The notes beneath the pieces are model-generated. The model was not told the origin of the DNA. It saw nothing but the letters and a program-made list of their open reading frames with translations, and made no database searches. This document shows, one piece after another, positions 31,690 to 42,459 of a stretch of DNA of 64,000 nucleotides. A program made the translations under genes and the position numbers. Origin of the DNA: Vombatus ursinus (Eukaryota; Chordata; Mammalia; Diprotodontia; Vombatidae); assembly GCF_900497805.2 (NCBI RefSeq), contig NW_020940358.1, positions 25,601,384 to 25,665,383 on the forward strand, written 5' to 3'. How positions within the stretch are numbered: position 1 is the first letter of the stretch; each line of letters opens with the position of its first letter.

Positions 31690-32590
31690 CCTCACTAAGT
31701 CATAGCATCAGACACGTCTGAGATGGGGCCAGACCAGTACCCAGACGACTAATGTCCTAGCCAGCACCGGCCTGAACCATAGTGGGAGACAGGATCAGCC
31801 CAGTGTCCAGGGGCAGCCTGTGGCACAGTGAGAGGCACAGCAAGCGAGAGGGTTAGGACCCTGGAAAACCAAACACCTGGAGTCTTTCAGGAGGGTCACA
31901 CCAGCGCATGTGACAACACTTAGTTGGGGCCTGTCACAGGTACTGCGAGGAACAGGGGCAACTCTGGGTTTAGCACTGTGCAAGGAAAAGAAGACAGAGA
32001 AAGAGCTTAGTCCGAAATTTAGGTGAGTCATTAAGAGAATGAGCCAAAATTCAGCAACTCCTATAAAAGATGGGACCTTGTCTTAGCCACTGTGTCTAAG
32101 ACTAAGCAGGGCCCACCCTACCATCTAAGAGTATGGCAGAGTATGGAGTATGACCCAAACATAAAACCTCAATTTAGAAATTGAGATTAGAAATTGGTGA
32201 AAATACAAAAAAATGCCAAATACAATGAAAAAAAATACTATAGACTAAGAGGGAAGCCCCCAATGGCAAACCCAGAATAAGAGAGTAACTCCACAACAAG
32301 TTTGAGCAGAGCTTCAGAGAAAAGAATTACATTGTCTCAAGGACAACATCTTTGTAAGACTACCTGGAAGAAATGAAGCAAGTAATAAAAAAAAAAAAAT
32401 GTAATGTGGAATAAATTGAGGGATACGGAAGAAAGAATGAGAAAGAGAATTCATAGCTTTTGGAACAAAAGGTGACAAGCCTTATCTAAGAATTACACTC
32501 TCTGAAAATTAGAATGGGACAAACAAAAAAGAATGACACCATAGGTCAACAAAAAAAATTTTTTTTAAATCAAAAGATTGAAAAACTTGA
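31690..32590 (+). mobile_element. L1-type LINE 5' UTR and ORF1-like remnant
   Basis: 5' UTR-like sequence is followed by an A-rich stretch resembling the marsupial L1 ORF1 coiled coil (attacactctctgaaaattagaatgggacaaa, gaaaaacttgaagaatat). There is no intact frame. The Tigger-like piece at 32,592 truncates it downstream. Confidence 0.5.
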
Positions 32591-32591
32591 A

Positions 32592-32905
32592 GAATATATA
32601 ATGTGCAATAGATGTTATTATTCACAGATTCCGTATTTGCAAATTCACCCACTTGCTAAAATTTAATTGTAACTCCAAAACCAATACTCTTAGTGCATTT
32701 GTGATCATTCATGGACATGCACAAAGCGGCAGAAATCTGAGTTGCCTAATGTGCACATCCCAGCTGAAGTAGAACAAGTTGACCCTCTGCCTTCTTGTTT
32801 CTCTCATACTGTAAATAAGTGCTGTTTTCACAATCTATTTTGTGTCACATTTCCCCTCATTTGTGTGCTTTTTGTTGGTGATTTCACTGTCTAAAATGGC
32901 CCCTA
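32592..32905 (+). mobile_element. Tigger-type (pogo/Tc1-mariner) DNA transposon, 5' fragment
   Basis: Matches the 5' part of a Tigger element: cacagattccgtatttgcaaatt, gtgatcattcatggacatgcacaaagcggc, gaccctctgccttcttg, gtgctttttgttggtgatttc, ending at the transposase start aatggcccctaag (MAPK). The transposase ORF is cut off after four codons by a SINE. The rest is absent. Confidence 0.75.
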
Positions 32906-32906
32906 A

Positions 32907-33055
32907 GTGGGGCAGCTCAGTGGCACAGTGGATAGAGCACTGGCCCCGGGGTCAGGAGGATCTGAGTTCAAATCTGGCCTCAGACACTTGATACTTACTA
33001 GCTGTGTGACCCTGGGCAAGTCACTTAACCCCATTGCCTAGCCAAAAAATAAAAC
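32907..33055 (+). mobile_element. WSINE-like SINE
   Basis: Full length: ggggcagctcagtggcacagtggatagagcactggcc...tgtgtgaccctgggcaagtcacttaacccc. The left flank aatggcccct (Tigger) and right flank aatgtcccct may be an imperfect target duplication. Confidence 0.9.
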
Positions 33056-33061
33056 AGAATG

Positions 33062-33375
33062 TCCCCTCAACAATACAAGGATCTAAGACAACTCCAAAAG
33101 ACTCATGATGGAAAATGCTATCCATATCGAGAGAAAGAATTATGGAGTCTGAATGCAGATTTTTTGTTGTTGTTTTTTGTTTTTTCTTTCTCATGGTTTT
33201 TCCCTTTTGTTCTGATTTTTTTTCACAACATGATTGATGTGGAAATATGTTTAATGTGATCATACATGTATAGCCTATATCAGATTGCATGCCATCTTGG
33301 GGGGGGATTTAGAACTCAAAATCTTATGAAAATGAATGTTGAAAACTAAAAATAAATAAATAAATATTTTAAGAA
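33062..33375 (+). mobile_element. L1 LINE 3' UTR end
   Basis: Reads as the marsupial L1 3' terminus: caatacaaggatctaagac, actcatgatggaaaatgct, tatggagtctgaatgcaga, ttctcatggtttttccctttt, gaacatgattgatgtgg-like, gaatgttgaaaactaaaaataaataaata. It is better preserved than the copies at 5.4 or 52 kb. Confidence 0.85.
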
Positions 33376-33443
33376 AAAGAGAGGCAGAGAGACTGACAGA
33401 GCAAGACAGAGAGACCCAGAGAGAGAGAGAGAGAGAGAGAGAG
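33361..33443 (+). repeat. AG-rich simple repeat
   Basis: agagagaggcagagagactgac and (GA)n follow the L1 tail. Confidence 0.85.
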
Positions 33444-33444
33444 T

Positions 33445-34234
33445 CCTAGATTTCACCCAAAAGGAAATTCTCTAGTGTAGTAAGCTGGAGATAGAAAGAA
33501 ACATAATCAAGGTGGGGCCTTCTCAAAAAGTAAACTTCTTCACAGAATCTTTCTCTCTCTTTAGGGACCTGAAGAGAATCTATGTAACTATGGGTCTTCT
33601 CTCTTGAACCTGGAAGCTAGAAGCCCAGCATCTCCAAGCTTTCAACTCTGCCTCTCATGAAGTTACAAAGCATTGGGTAATCAATCTTCACCAATGAGGA
33701 GTCTTTCTTGCAAAAGGGCTTTGAGGCTCAGGTTACATATATAAACATGGAAGAAAAGAGAAGATTGGGCATTACATGAACCTCACTCTCATCTGAACTG
33801 AACCAAAGGGGGATTGCACGCACAGTTTGGTGTAGAAATACATTAAATGTAACAGGGAAATAGGTTGGGATAGAGAGAGAGGAGGAGGTTTAAGAGGGAG
33901 GGTAGGATTGGTAAGGGATTAGTCATAAGCAAAATAAACTACAAAGTCAAAGGATGAAGCACAAAGGGTGACTAAAAGGAAAGAAAGACTAAAAATCTAT
34001 AAGCAAGGGTGCACCAAGGAGAACAAAAGAAGGACAGTAGAGTAGAAATGGATTGCTTTAATTGTAGATCACTAGTGTTGGGTGCACTCCTCTTTTACCA
34101 TCTTCTTTGTAAAGAGAAGTGTGGGGGTAAAAGAAAGGAAAAAGTACAAGAGAATGTGATGGAGAGAAATAGAGAGATGAGTGAGATGAATTCACTTATA
34201 AAATGGAAGAGGATAGCAGAATAGATTAGAAAAC
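33445..34234 (+). mobile_element. Probable L1-associated non-coding segment
   Basis: Purine-rich sequence with gggcattacatgaacctcactctcatctgaa and tttggtgtagaaatacattaaatgtaacagggaaat, wording I associate with marsupial LINE inter-ORF or UTR DNA. There is no frame. Weakly supported. Confidence 0.4.
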
Positions 34235-34500
34235 AGAATCTAACAATATGGTACAGTGGACAGAGAGCTGAACCTGTAGTTAGGAAGACCTGAGTTCAAA
34301 TCCAGTCTCAGATACTTACTATCTATATGACTTTAGGCAAGTCACTTAATCTTTGTTTGCTTCAGTTTCCTCATCTGTAAAATAGAGATAATACTAGCAC
34401 CTACCTCCCTTTGGTTAATGTGAAGATAAAGTGAGATAATATTTGTAAAGTAATGTACAAACCTCAAAGTACATGCCAGCTATCATTATTATTATTATAT
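34235..34500 (+). mobile_element. MIR-tailed SINE
   Basis: Head gtacagtggacagagagctg, core gagttcaaatccagtctcagatac, tail tcagtttcctcatctgtaaaatagagataatactagcacc...tatcattattattattat. Full length. Confidence 0.88.
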
Positions 34501-34534
34501 GCTGCTTATAAAAAACAGTTGAAACAGAAGAACT

Positions 34535-35290
34535 CACATAGAGTCAAAAATAAAGTGCTGGAACAAAATTTATTTAGTTTTCAGTGAACTTAAAAAAGTG
34601 GGGTTAGCAATCATGATCCTAGGAAAAGTGACAGTAAAAAGAGATATGACTGAAAGATAAACCGGGAAACTACATTATGCTCAATGGCACCGTAGATAAT
34701 GAGTCAATACAACACTTAATACATATGCACTGAATAGAATAGCATCTAAATTCTTAAAGGAAAAGTTAGTCAAATTGCAGGGAGAAACAGTAAAACTATA
34801 ATATTGAGAGACCTCAATGTACACCTTTCAAACCTAAACAAATTTAACAAAAAGATAAAAAAAAAGTTAAGGACCTGAACAGAATTTTAGAGAAGTAAGA
34901 TATGATGGATTTCTGATGACTACTGAATAGGGACAGTGCATGATATCTTTAGAAAAATTTATTGTGAACTAGGACATAAAAGCTTCACAAACAAAAAGAG
35001 AAAAGCAAAAATACCAAATATATCATGTATTGGCCATAATGTAATAAAATCATATTCAATAAAGCTTCAGAGAAAGGATCAAAATAAGTTGGAAATGAAA
35101 TTTAAATCTTAAATGCAATCCAGAATTAAAATTAATTCTAAAGAACCAGTGGGTCAAAGAACCAATCAAAGAAACAATAGAATATTTTATCAAAGAAAAT
35201 CACAAGTGACGACATGCCAAAACTTTTGAGATATAGGTAAAGCAGTCCTAAGTGGAAAATTTATATCTCTAAACACTTTTATTATGGAAT
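34535..35290 (+). mobile_element. L1 ORF2 endonuclease-region remnant
   Basis: Broken plus-strand frames keep the order of L1 ORF2 N-terminal blocks: a GTIDNESI.../YAPN-like stretch near 34,690, a GDLN-like stretch near 34,810, a LEKLDMMDFWR-like stretch near 34,890, an LGHK-like stretch near 34,975, and NQWVKE..IKE../AKAVLSGKFISLN-like text near 35,145-35,275. Order and spacing fit L1. It is dead. Confidence 0.65.
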
Positions 35291-35394
35291 GCTATTAAGA
35301 AATGTTACTTTAGGTAGGGGTACAAAGAAATTACCTGTGAAGTTCCTTATAACTCTGAGATTTTAGTAATTTAGAGATTTTCAGATCTTAACAT

Positions 35395-35700
35395 TTAAAT
35401 AATCATGGAGTGTCAAAGCTTGAAAGGATTGATGGTCACCTGACAGCAGAATATAATCCCCTTGAAGGCAGGGACTACTTCTTTTCTGTTTTTCTATATC
35501 CATAGCATAATTCCTGGGAATACTAGGCAATTGATAAATATCTGTCCAATGAATAAATGCTTGAATTGAATCAAACTGACATTTTACAGATGAGGAAACT
35601 GAGGCCCACAGCAAGGAAGTGACTTGAATAATGTGGCATAGAGAATTAGAGCCAAAACTAGAAGCCAGATCTCCTAATTCCCAGGCCAGACTTACCCTAC
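35395..35700 (-). mobile_element. MIR3-like SINE split by an L2 3' end
   Basis: Reverse MIR text (catggagtgtcaaagcttgaaagg ... cattttacagatgaggaaactgaggccca) brackets a plus-strand L2 terminus at about 35,445-35,572 (ccccttgaaggcagggactac...gataaatatctgtccaatgaataaatg). Confidence 0.75.
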
Positions 35701-35704
35701 ATTT

Positions 35705-36330
35705 CCTGGGAGAAATCCTCCAGTATGAACTTTCCAGCCATTCTCAGGTTACCATCTTATTGGAGATATTGCTTTCATGTGCACGTCTAAAAGGAAGGTG
35801 AGCTTTTCCCCCTCTTTTGAAATTGGCCTCTTCAGCACTTGAAGACCCATGACAGCGTCTGGTTTCCTTCAAGTTGCATAGTGTCTGAATGATCCCAAGG
35901 AAATGCTGTTGGGAGCTCTAATTTGTGTTGTAGGCTAGTGTTTCATTCTTCTTTCATCAGCCCCAAACTTTTAAAGTTGAGAGCAGAAATGCCAAACACA
36001 ATGCCAGTTCATTTAAAAAGATTTGCTAGTTACCCTGGCTATTCATTACCTGAGTCCCACTGATTCCCAGAAGAAGCGACCTGTGGAGTTTCACTCATAA
36101 AGAATGGTTAGTGTGCTTAAAATTCTTGCTGATTTAGAGGTTATTTCAAAGAAACCACTGGGTGATTTACTGCAATTTTTCTTTTTCATTCATCATTTTG
36201 AGTTGGGTTTAATAAAACATTCCCCCTTCACCCCTCCTTCAACCAGAGCAACTAGGAGCTGATCCAAATTATTTCTGAACTATAAAACAAAGAAGTGAGT
36301 TTACACATTGGAGGGTATGAATGCTTCAAG
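35705..36330. other. Repeat-free island, candidate conserved non-coding element
   Basis: About 620 bp with no repeat wording, AT-balanced and without long frames. It includes tgccagttcatttaaaaag and tagttaccctggctattcatt. One of the cleaner candidates in the window. Confidence 0.4.
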
Positions 36331-36334
36331 AAAT

Positions 36335-36645
36335 TCAACCAGCCTGGTCTAGTGGAGAGGATTTAAAGTTCAGTACTGGCTTTAGTTCAGTACTGGCTTT
36401 GCTATCTTATTACTTGTGTGTCCTGGTATCATTACTTGAGCTCTCCCTATCTCCATTTCTCCATCTGCAAAAACAAGAGGTCTAGAACGTCTCTTCTAGC
36501 TCTAAACCCTATCCTTCTATGCAGAGCCCCAGAACAAGGAGCCAGGAAACCCCAATTCTAGTTCTGTCTTGGCCACCATATGTAGTCTCCAACATGCCAG
36601 ATCCCTACTTTAGGCTTTATTTTCTTACTACAAAGTGAGGGAATT
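36335..36645 (+). mobile_element. Two MIR/THER1 copies
   Basis: 36,345-36,520 and 36,525-36,680, both plus. Within the first, the 17-bp word ttcagtactggctttag is duplicated in tandem (36,369-36,403). Confidence 0.75.
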
Positions 36646-36654
36646 GAACTAGAT

Positions 36655-36845
36655 GTTCTTTAAGCCCACCTCCAGTTCTGATGACTTATGTTTTATATTC
36701 AAGGGTTCCTTTCAGTTCCCACACTCTACCTTCTGCCTCAAAGTTCTCTTCTCGGTCTGACCTTGTCCATCTCAAAGTACCACTCCGTTTTGACGTCCTT
36801 TGTTTTATGTTCTAAGGGCCTACTTAGCTCTGACATTCAATACCA
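36655..36845 (+). repeat. MIR/L3-tail tandem array
   Basis: About five units: tttaagcccacctccagttctgatgacttatg, caagggttcctttcagttcccacactct, caaagttctcttctcggtctgacc, caaagtaccactccgttttgacgtcctttg, ctaagggcctacttagctctgacattc. Unit length is 34-40 bp. Confidence 0.75.
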
Positions 36846-36849
36846 AGTC

Positions 36850-37155
36850 TGTGATAGCTTAATTAAAGGTCAATGCCACTTTGAGGAGCTCTTTTCCTCT
36901 TACCAAAATGTGTTTAAGATTTTCTCAAGAGCTTGAAGATAAATATTTCTCTCTCCTTCTTGGTTTTTTCAGTCAGCATTTTGCAAACATTGTTTCTTCC
37001 CTTGAAGTTTTCAGTATGGTGGAGGTGAGGTGACATTGAAGATAATTTTCAGTATAAGTTAATAATGATAGGAAGTAACAGATCTGGCCAAGGCAGAGTT
37101 CTGTAAAGGTACAGAATTGGCCACAGTAATGGCAGGAGCTTATTTAAACATGGTA
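36850..37155. other. Unassigned DNA
   Basis: No repeat or exon is recognised. Confidence 0.35.
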
Positions 37156-37159
37156 TAAA

Positions 37160-38510
37160 GGAAGGAACCCTCCATTTAAAATAACCGTAAACAATAAAAA
37201 ATACTTAGGAGCCTATCCACCAAGAAAAACCCAGAAACTATATGAACACAATTACAAAACACCTTTCACACAAATAAAGTCAGATCTAAACAATTTGAAA
37301 AATATCAATTGCTCAATATAATAAAAATGACAATTCTGCCTAATTTACTTATTTAGTGCCATACTAATCAAACTATCAAAAATTATTTTCTAGAGTAGAA
37401 AAAATAAGAACAAAATTCATCTGGAAGAACAAAAGTTCAAGAATATCAAGGGAACTAATGAAAAAAATACAAAGGAAGGTGACCTAGCAATACCAGATCT
37501 CAAACTATATTGTAAAGCAATAATCATCAAAACTATCTAGAACTGGCTAAGAAATAGAGTGGTGGACCAGTGGAATAGATTAGGTGCATAAGACACTGCA
37601 GTCAGTGGCCGTGGTAACCTAGCGTTTAATAAACCCAAAGACCTCAGCTTTTGGGATAAGAACTCACTATTTGACAAAAACTGCTAGGAAAAAGGAAAAC
37701 AATAGGACACAAACGAGGTATATACCAACACCTCACACCGAATACCAAGATAAGGTCAAAATGGGTGAATGCTTAAGATATAAAGGGTGACATCATTAGC
37801 AAATTAGAAGACCAAGGAATAGTTTACCTGTCAGATCTATGAGGAGGGGAAGAATTCGTGACCAAACAAGAGATAGAGAGCATTACAAAATACAAAATAG
37901 ATAGTTTTGATTATAATAAATTAAAAAGCTTTTGTACAAACAAAACCAATGTAACCAAGATGAAAAGGAAAGCAGAAAGCTGGGGAACAATCTTTATAGC
38001 AAGTGTCTCTGATAATGATGATAAAACAGGCAGATTTCAGAAAAACCTGGAAAGACTTGTACACTCTGATGCAAAGTGAAATGAGCATGAAAACATTGTA
38101 CACAGTATCAGCAACGTCCTTTGATGATCAACTATGATTGACTCAGCTCTTCTCAGCAACACAGTGATCTAAGACAAGTTCAAAGGACTCAGGAAGGAAA
38201 ATGCTCTCCACAGCCACATAAAGAACTGATGGAGTCCGAATGCAGATTGAAACACAATTTTTTCACTTACTTTATTCTTTCTCATAGTTTTCTTTCCCTT
38301 TTGATCTGTTTCGTCTTTCACAACTGTGATAAATATGGAAATATTTTTTCCGTGATAGCGCATGTATAAACTATATCAAACTGCTTACCATTTTCAGAAG
38401 AGGGGAGGGGAGAGAGGGAGGGAGAAAAACCTGGAACTCAAAATCGTGTAAAAATGAATGCTAAAAATTTTCTTGACATGTAACTGGGGAAAAAGTAAAA
38501 CACTATGAAA
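37160..38510 (+). mobile_element. L1 LINE: ORF2 C-terminal region and 3' UTR
   Basis: Plus-strand L1. Recognisable blocks are ataaaaaatacttaggagcc, aagtcagatctaaacaattt, aaaattcatctggaagaac, aatagagtggtggaccagtgg, gaactcactatttgac and the RNase-like tail to 37,860. Then come an internal jump at about 38,000 into the 3' UTR (tgcaaagtgaaatgagca...tcttctcagcaacacagtgatc) and the terminus aactcaaaatcgtgtaaaaatgaatgc. The 73-codon ORF at 37,858-38,079 (MTKQEIESITKYKIDSFDYN) is L1-derived. Confidence 0.85.
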
Positions 38511-38529
38511 CTTAAAAAAAACTGCTGTA

Positions 38530-38790
38530 GACGATCTGGATTAATTCACTCAACAAATATTTCCTAATTGTCTTCTATGGGCAAAGTCATATGGGTCAAC
38601 GTCTAAGCACTGCATTTTAATTTTGACTCTTAAATTTGCTTTCTATGTGACCTTGAGCAAATCACTTTCCTTGAGTTTTTCTTCTGTAACATGGGCACAA
38701 GAATAATATACTTGAACTGCTTATTGTTCAAGGCAGTTGTGAGGACAGCATTTTGTAAACCAGAAAGGCTTACAGACTCATAGGCTGTTA
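38530..38790. mobile_element. L2 terminus (minus) and MIR (plus)
   Basis: ttcactcaacaaatatttcctaattgtc (reverse L2 end), then tctatgtgaccttgagcaaatcac...tcttctgtaacatgggcac (MIR). Confidence 0.65.
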
Positions 38791-38794
38791 TTTT

Positions 38795-39588
38795 TGTCGT
38801 ATGAAGAAGTAGAGATCTAATTTTTGGTTTTTACTCCTGGAGAAGAACAAATGATGCCCTAGGCAAGTGACAGGAAATGTGCGCTTAAGCCAGGACACTG
38901 GTCAGTGGGCAGAGAGACACACAGGGATCCTTTGAGGCCACTGCTGCGGAGGCCCCTTTGTGGGGAAAGGAGCATTGCTCTAGTCGGGATGGAGCTCACC
39001 TGTGGGATGGCCACTGGCGAGAAGTGGACCATTTGGTGGTCTCCTTTTTAACTAGTTCTTCTTGCTAACTAGGGATGAACTCTGTTACAACTTTTGCAGA
39101 AGGAATATGAGTACTTTCAGCTCGCCCTAATTTCAGTGCCTTGGGGCAAAACCCTACTTTGCCTTCCCTTAATTGTGGCTCTATGAAGAACAAAAAGTCA
39201 GTTTTTAATCTGTGGGGAAATCTCCCCATAGGCAACCACATATTTCACCTACATGTAAAGCTGGTCCTTTCAAGTGATTTTCTTGTTTGCTGATAGTGAA
39301 TAATGATTCCAAAGGAATCTCTGGCACCAAGGACTGACTTTTTGATTCAGCTCTTTCACAAAAGAAGTGGGGGTAGGATGGGGGAAGGGGAGAAGGGTCA
39401 AACAGAGTTTGATTCTGTCAGCAAAAGAAAGGAGAAACCACAATGATGTTTTGTTGGATTGGCTTTTTTCTACCACATCATGGGTCAACTGAGATCAGAA
39501 GACCATTTTCCATGGACAATGGGAAACCATCAGATGACTTGCTCCTGATCAGAATAACCCCATAATTAACAAATGGACAAAATAGTCT
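38795..39588. other. Repeat-free island
   Basis: About 790 bp without recognisable repeats. The 72-codon ORF on the minus strand (39,270-39,488) has no protein-like feature. Candidate conserved non-coding DNA. Confidence 0.4.
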
Positions 39589-39589
39589 A

Positions 39590-39900
39590 TTAAAATCTTA
39601 AATGCTGGGAGGAATATCAAAAGTCCTTTAATCCAATCTCTGCTGGAAGCGCAACTCCCTTGGGAGCAGTCATCCATCTTTTTACTTGAAGACTTCTATT
39701 GACAGGGAACTCATTATCTCCTGAAGCAGCCCATCCTATTATTGCATTAAGCTTCAATTGTTAAGAAAGTCTTCCTTATCATTGAGCTTAATTCAGTCTT
39801 CCTAGTTGTGCCTTTTGGGGCCACTTGAAGTCAACAAGTCAAGTAAATAAACATTTATTAAATGCCTACTATGTGCCAGCCACTGTGCTAAGCCTAGGAC
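39590..39900 (-). mobile_element. CR1/L3 3' region and L2 terminus
   Basis: 39,595-39,830 is reverse L3 (gacagggaactcattatctcctgaagcagcccatcctatt...gttaagaaagtcttccttatc). 39,838-39,900 is a reverse L2 end (ataaacatttattaaatgcctactatgtgccagccactgtgcta). Confidence 0.8.
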
Positions 39901-39904
39901 TTCA

Positions 39905-40690
39905 ACCCCATCTCGCTATCCTTAGTTGAAAAAGTAAATACATATATTGTATAACATTTTTACCCTGAATATCTGAGACAAGACAGAGGACAGTTTCAGA
40001 AATGAATATATTAATCTGGGCGTGTTCATAGAACTGTTTTTATTTTTATTTTTTAGAAACTGTAATTTGAGTGTTATAGCTTTCCGTGCTGCTGAAATAC
40101 TAAGATGAAGCATGCCAATTGCTATCAGAAGGATGTCCAAAATAACGTCTTGGAGAACAAATCCTTTGATAAAAAAAAAAATTCCTGAAAAGTTTTAAAC
40201 TGAATTGGATTTAAAAAACAAACAAACAAACAACTGGCTGCCTTTCCTCTAGACAGTTTACAATCTCCCAAATGATTTACATTTTAACATGCCTTTTATG
40301 TTGCAAAATGTGCTTACTGCTTACCTTCTTCCCCCCCCCCCCCCAACCCAATCGTCTGTTTTGCATTCTGCAGTTAATTTTAAACTTGAAATTGATGAGT
40401 TCCATAGTGCTGAGTCACAGAAATGGCCCAATTTTCAGCTATGAACAGCGTGGATTTGGGGTCTGGGACTGCTGGTTGAAATAGGGACACTCAACAAATT
40501 CCTCAAAGAGCCCCAGAAAATAAACACACCAGTGAAATGAACCTTAGCTGTGCTCTAAAGCTTGACCCGACTTCGTAATATGGCCTTTTCTTGAAACTGA
40601 AAGAAAATGAATTTTCTTTTCATCCATAGGAGTCCAGACCAGTTGAATCACAATGTATTGACAAACCACCCAGAAAGGGCTCTGCAGAGT
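39905..40690. other. Repeat-free island with a MARE/AP-1-like motif
   Basis: No repeat apart from (AAAC)n at about 40,217 and a C-run at 40,329-40,344. The sequence at 40,360-40,680 looks unconstrained by any frame. Confidence 0.4.
40408..40418 (+). promoter_or_regulatory. Candidate MARE/AP-1-type site
   Basis: TGCTGAGTCAC, a good match to one side of the Maf recognition element (TGCTGAGTCAGCA) and to the NF-E2/AP-1 core TGAGTCA. A single motif in a repeat-free island; function is not shown. Confidence 0.3.
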
Positions 40691-40699
40691 TGTGGAAGA

Positions 40700-40790
40700 G
40701 AGATGATTTAGACTCTGGAGAGATCTTAGAGGTCATCTAGTCAATCCCCTCGTTTTATAGGGGGCAGAACATGGAAGTCTAAAAAGAGCA
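40700..40790 (-). mobile_element. MIR3 fragment
   Basis: agagatcttagaggtcatctagtcaatcccctcgttttatag. Confidence 0.7.
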
Positions 40791-40794
40791 AATG

Positions 40795-42025
40795 ACCTTC
40801 AACCTTGTATCTCCAACTGCCTTTCAGATTGCTCAAAAGAGATGTCCATTAGACAGCTTATGCTGTTTTTGTTCAGTTGTTTCAGTTGTGTCTGACTCTT
40901 CGTGACCCCATTTGGGGTCTTCTTGGCAAAGATACTGGAGTGGTTTGCCATTTCCTTCTCTAGCTCATTTTACAGACTAGGAAACTGAGGCAGACAGGGT
41001 TAAGTAACTTGCCCATGGTCACACAGCTAGGAAGCGTCTGAAGCTAGATTTGAACTCAGGAAGATGAGTCTTCCTGACTCCAGGCCCATCACTCTCTGCA
41101 TTGTGCCACCTAGCTGCCTCAGTTTAAGCTAAACAGAACTCCAAAACAGAACTCATTATCCTTTCCCCAACCCTCTCCCCACTCTTACCTTCTCTATTAC
41201 TGAAGAGGGGAACACCATCCTCCCAGTCCCTCAGGATCACAACTCAGCTATTTTCCTCAACTGCTCGCCATGTTTATTTTTATTTTATTTTTTAATTTTA
41301 GCTTTTATTTTATCCCTTTATCCAATCTGTTGCCAAGGCCTGATGATTCCACCTTTGCAACATCTGTATGTTCCCTTCCCTCCCCTGACACTACCACCTC
41401 TCTAGTATAGGCCCTTATTACCTCATGCCTGCATTATTGCTAGAGCCTGCTGGTAGGTGGGCTTCCTGAAGTATCTTACTCCATCCCCTCTACTTAACCT
41501 CCAGTGGCTCCCTATTACCTGCTATCCTCCTGCATTGAAAGCCTTTCATAATCTAGTTCCCTCCTGCCTTTGCAGTCTTCTTACACCTTACTTCCCAAGA
41601 CTTACTCTTTAATCCAGTGATACTGGCCTCCTGACTGTCTCATGAACAGGATACTTCATCTTTTGGCTCCAGGCATTTTCTCTGACTGTCCCCCATGCCT
41701 GAAATTCTCTCCCTCCTCAACTCAGCCTTACTGACTTCCCTGGCTTCCTTTAAATCTCAACTAAAATCCTAATTTTTACACGAAGCCTTCCCCAATCCCT
41801 AGCTTAATTCTAGTGCCCTCACTCTGTTAGTTACTTCCTATTTATCCTGTGTATTATTTGTTTTGTATATAGTTACTTTCATGTTGTCTCCCCCATTAGA
41901 TTGTGAGATCCTTGAAGGCAGGGACTGTCTTTTGCCTCTTTCTGTATACCCAATGCTTAGCACAGTGACTCAACTAGAACATAGTAGGCACATAATAAAT
42001 GTTTATTGATTCATTGATTGGCTTG
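40795..42025 (+). mobile_element. L2 LINE split by an RTE-tailed SINE
   Basis: L2 text starts at about 40,800 (tgtatctccaactgcctttcag), breaks at 40,865 and resumes at 41,125 (aaaacagaactcattatcctttcc), running to the terminus atagtaggcacataataaatgtttattgatt at about 42,015. The middle has gttgccaaggcctgatgattccacctttgc and ggcagggactgtcttttgcc. Confidence 0.88.
40865..41122 (-). mobile_element. RTE-tailed SINE (MAR1-like), full length
   Basis: Well-preserved reverse copy: gttcagttgtttcagttgtgtctgactcttcgtgacccc...cttgcccatggtcacacagctag...tgtgccacctagctgcc. It is nested in the L2. Confidence 0.93.
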
Positions 42026-42029
42026 CCCA

Positions 42030-42455
42030 TGATCACACAGCATGATTGCCAGAGTTAAGATTCAAATCCAGGTCACAGGGTCATACAGTAAAAGCTAGAA
42101 AGAACCTCAGAGGTGGTACCATCCAACCCACTCATTTTAAGATGAGGAAACTGAGGCCCAGGGAGGTTAGCTGACTTGTCCAAGGTCACATAGGTAACCA
42201 CATAGGTACTAAGCTTCAGAGGGGAAAGATGAACCCAAGTCCTTTGCTACCAAATCCAGTACTCTTCACTAGACCACACTGGCTCTCAACAGCCCTATAA
42301 GATCATGAGTACAAGGATTCTTACCTTCATTTTACAGCTGAGGAAACTGAGTCTCAGTAAAGTAAAGGTTGGACAGATAAGTGGCAGAGCCAGGATTTGA
42401 ACCCAGGACTTCTGACTCTAATTCTACTTCTTTCTACTGCACCAGGCTGCTTTTC
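42030..42455 (-). mobile_element. Two MIR copies
   Basis: 42,035-42,290 (gatgaggaaactgaggcccagggagg) and 42,295-42,450 (cattttacagctgaggaaactgag...tttgaacccaggacttctgac), both reversed. Confidence 0.88.
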
Positions 42456-42459
42456 TCTC

